Assembly: GCA_023846275.1 (NCBI GenBank)
Contig: JAIUJO010000069.1
Span: 1,126,742-1,190,741 of the forward strand
Length of the DNA stretch: 64,000 bases
Direction of reading: 5' to 3'
DNA from: Vanilla planifolia
Taxonomy: Eukaryota > Streptophyta > Magnoliopsida > Asparagales > Orchidaceae
The position numbers were made by a program, and so were the translations under genes. Below the pieces are notes generated by a model, which had not been told where the DNA came from, ran no database searches, and was given only the letters and a program-made list of their open reading frames with translations. Below are positions 62,391-64,000 of this stretch, one piece after another. Positions within the stretch are counted from its first letter, which is position 1. Every line of letters begins with the position of its first letter.

Positions 62391-63237
62391 TTTATGGGGG
62401 GGTGAGTGTTTATGCATGTGTTTGTGCAAGTGTGTTTGTGCACTTATACACATATGTGTGCATTTGTTTTTATGTGCATAAGCATATGCATGCAAGTATA
62501 TGTGCTTTAGTGCATACATGTATGTGTGTGCTTTCATTGGTATGGATGTCTGTGGATGTGTGTGCATATGTGCATGCATGTGTGCTCATGCATGTACATA
62601 TGTATGCATTGGGTGCATGTGTGTTTTTTCATGTGTTTGTGTGTGTGTGCATGTGCATGCATGTGATTGTGTATATGTCTACATATTTGTGCTAGTGTGT
62701 GTAAGCATATGTGTGTGTTTGTGGCTTACATGAGGCTGTGGATGCTTACAATGTGTGTGCGTTCATGTGTATGTGTGTGTGGCTATATTTGGGTGTGTGT
62801 GTATGCATGTGCGTGTGTGTATATATATGTGTGCCTATGCATGTGTGTATGTATGTGTGTATGTTCATGAGAAAGAGAGTCTACTCGCACGTGTAGGTTT
62901 GTGTGTGAGCTCATGTGTATGCATTTTTTTTTGTGTTGTGTTTGTGTGGGTGAGTACTTACATGTGTGTGTGTGTGTTATTGTATATGTGTCTACACATG
63001 TGTATATGTGTGTGTGTGCATGTGTGTATGTGTTCTTTTGTGTGTGTGTGTTTGTGGGGTTGTGCTTGTGCATATTGCTATGCATAAGAAATTATGCACA
63101 TGAGTGTGTTGTTGTATGTGAGCATTTTATGTGTGCCTGTGTATGTATGCGTGTGTGTTTGAGTTTATGCATGGGATTGGGTTTGCGTGTGTGTGCATGT
63201 GCATGTGTGTGCTTGTGTACAATTGTGAGTGTGGGTG

Positions 63238-63435
63238 TGTGTGTGTTTATGTGCATGTATGTGTGCACTTATGCATAAGTGTGTGTGTTTGGGAGTGCAT
63301 ATACATCCGCATGCATTTGTGTGTATGGGCACATGTGTATGTGTTTATGTGCATGTGTGTGTGCACTCATGTACAAGTGTGTGTGTATGTGAGTGCATAT
63401 GCATGAGCATGCAATTGTGTGTATGGGTGTGTCTG
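63238..63435 (-). repeat. 99-bp tandem duplication, right arm only
   Basis: TTTATGTGCATG starts at 63,246 and 63,344, and each copy ends with a TTGTGTGTATGGG word about 65 bases later. In the matching left-arm stretch (about 12,998-13,115) the phrase with ATGCTCATGCATATGCACTC occurs once. Confidence 0.85.
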
Positions 63436-64000
63436 TAAGTGCATGTTTGTTTGTGTGTGTGTTTGTGTTTGCACATGGGCACATGTGTTTGGGTGTGGGT
63501 ACAAGTGCATGTGTTTGTTAGTTTGTGTACTATGATCTTGTGCATGTATGTTTGTGTGATTGAGTGTATGTGTGTGTACTTGCATAGTCATACATGTATG
63601 TGTATGTTTGTGCATATGTGTGCACGTGTGTGTGTGTGTGTGAAAGCATGTGTGTCTGTTTGCATGTGTGCATGTATGGGTGCTAGTGTAATCACACGTG
63701 CTTATGTGCGTGTGTGTGTATATTTTTGTGCATGTGCATTTGTTTGTGTGTGAGTGTGTGTATTTGCATGTGCATATGGGTGTGTGTGTGCATGTGCTCG
63801 TGCATCTATGTATATGTTTGTGTGTGCTAGTCTATGTATGCGTGAGTTTGTGTACATTTGATTGTGTGTGTGTGGGTGTGCAAGTGCATGCTTGCATGTT
63901 TGTGTGTGAATGTGGGCTTGTGTGTATCTATGTGCCTGTAAATGTTTATGACTATGCAATTATTTTTGTGTATATGCATTTGTGTGGGCATGTGCATGCA

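Larger units (their letters stand above)
52361..64000 (-). repeat. Right arm of the inverted duplication: TG-rich array
   Basis: The whole block is TG/CATG array, and its reverse complement matches the left arm from 22,843 down to about 12,250. Next to the inner edge, 52,361-52,454 against 22,748-22,843 differ by 6 substitutions and one 2-base gap. Further along, whole phrases still align across hundreds of bases, for example 56,740-57,097 against 17,533-17,890. The arm is about 1.1 kb longer than its partner, mainly because of extra sequence at about 59,960-61,410. It runs off the window. It holds no gene; the long open frames, including one of 405 codons at 58,418-59,635, are not kept open in the partner arm. 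Confidence 0.92.

Noticed and set aside
12250-64000. Terminal inverted repeats of a giant DNA transposon with a 29.5 kb cargo
   Set aside because: The spacer has no coding sequence, and no target-site duplication or defined transposon end is seen. The outer ends of the arms are not bounded in the window, and both arms and spacer are the same array family.
52361-64000. TG-rich block as an unrelated second microsatellite family
   Set aside because: Ordered reverse-complement matches to 12,250-22,843, including rare words, show it is the same array inverted.

Overview
The window holds no gene that I can support. It is 64 kb of low-complexity eukaryotic-type repeat DNA. Bases 1-771 are a degenerate TTC/TCT homopyrimidine triplet array with short CTA tracts. 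At about 808 it changes abruptly to a CA-rich array built from CA dinucleotides with regular CATG, TATG and GCAC variants, and this runs on the + strand to about 52,360. There the array switches strand in one step and is TG-rich to the end of the window. Every long open reading frame is a by-product of this composition: His/Thr/Met/Cys on the CA strand and Cys/Val/Met/His on the TG strand, open on both strands at once.

The organism cannot be named. Simple repeat on this scale, with no bacterial-type coding sequence, points to a eukaryote, probably one with a large repeat-rich genome. I found no telomere repeat run, rRNA, tRNA, transposon end or coding exon to narrow it.

The array is not just noise around CA. 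The TG-rich block 52,361-64,000 is a diverged inverted copy of the CA-rich block from 22,843 back to about 12,250. Anchors stay collinear over more than 10 kb. Near the inner edge I counted 6 substitutions and one 2-base gap in about 96 columns. The two arms flank a 29.5 kb spacer (22,844-52,360) that is also CA-phase array. Later events mark single arms: an 88-bp tandem duplication only in the left arm (about 18,062-18,237), and in the right arm only a 99-bp duplication (about 63,238-63,435) and an extra 1.4-1.5 kb (about 59,960-61,410) that includes a diverged copy of the neighbouring sequence.

Other structure includes a direct duplication near the left end (about 823-1,245 and 1,702-2,146), several tandem duplications of 25 to 260 bp, one pure compound CA/TA microsatellite at 31,421-31,507, and short perfect palindromes or hairpins at 19,043, 21,331, 35,978, 37,647, 48,972 and 55,590. 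Nothing in the window suggests genes acting together. Its biological interest lies in repeat architecture: segmental duplication inside a satellite-like array, strand switching, and long alternating purine-pyrimidine tracts.
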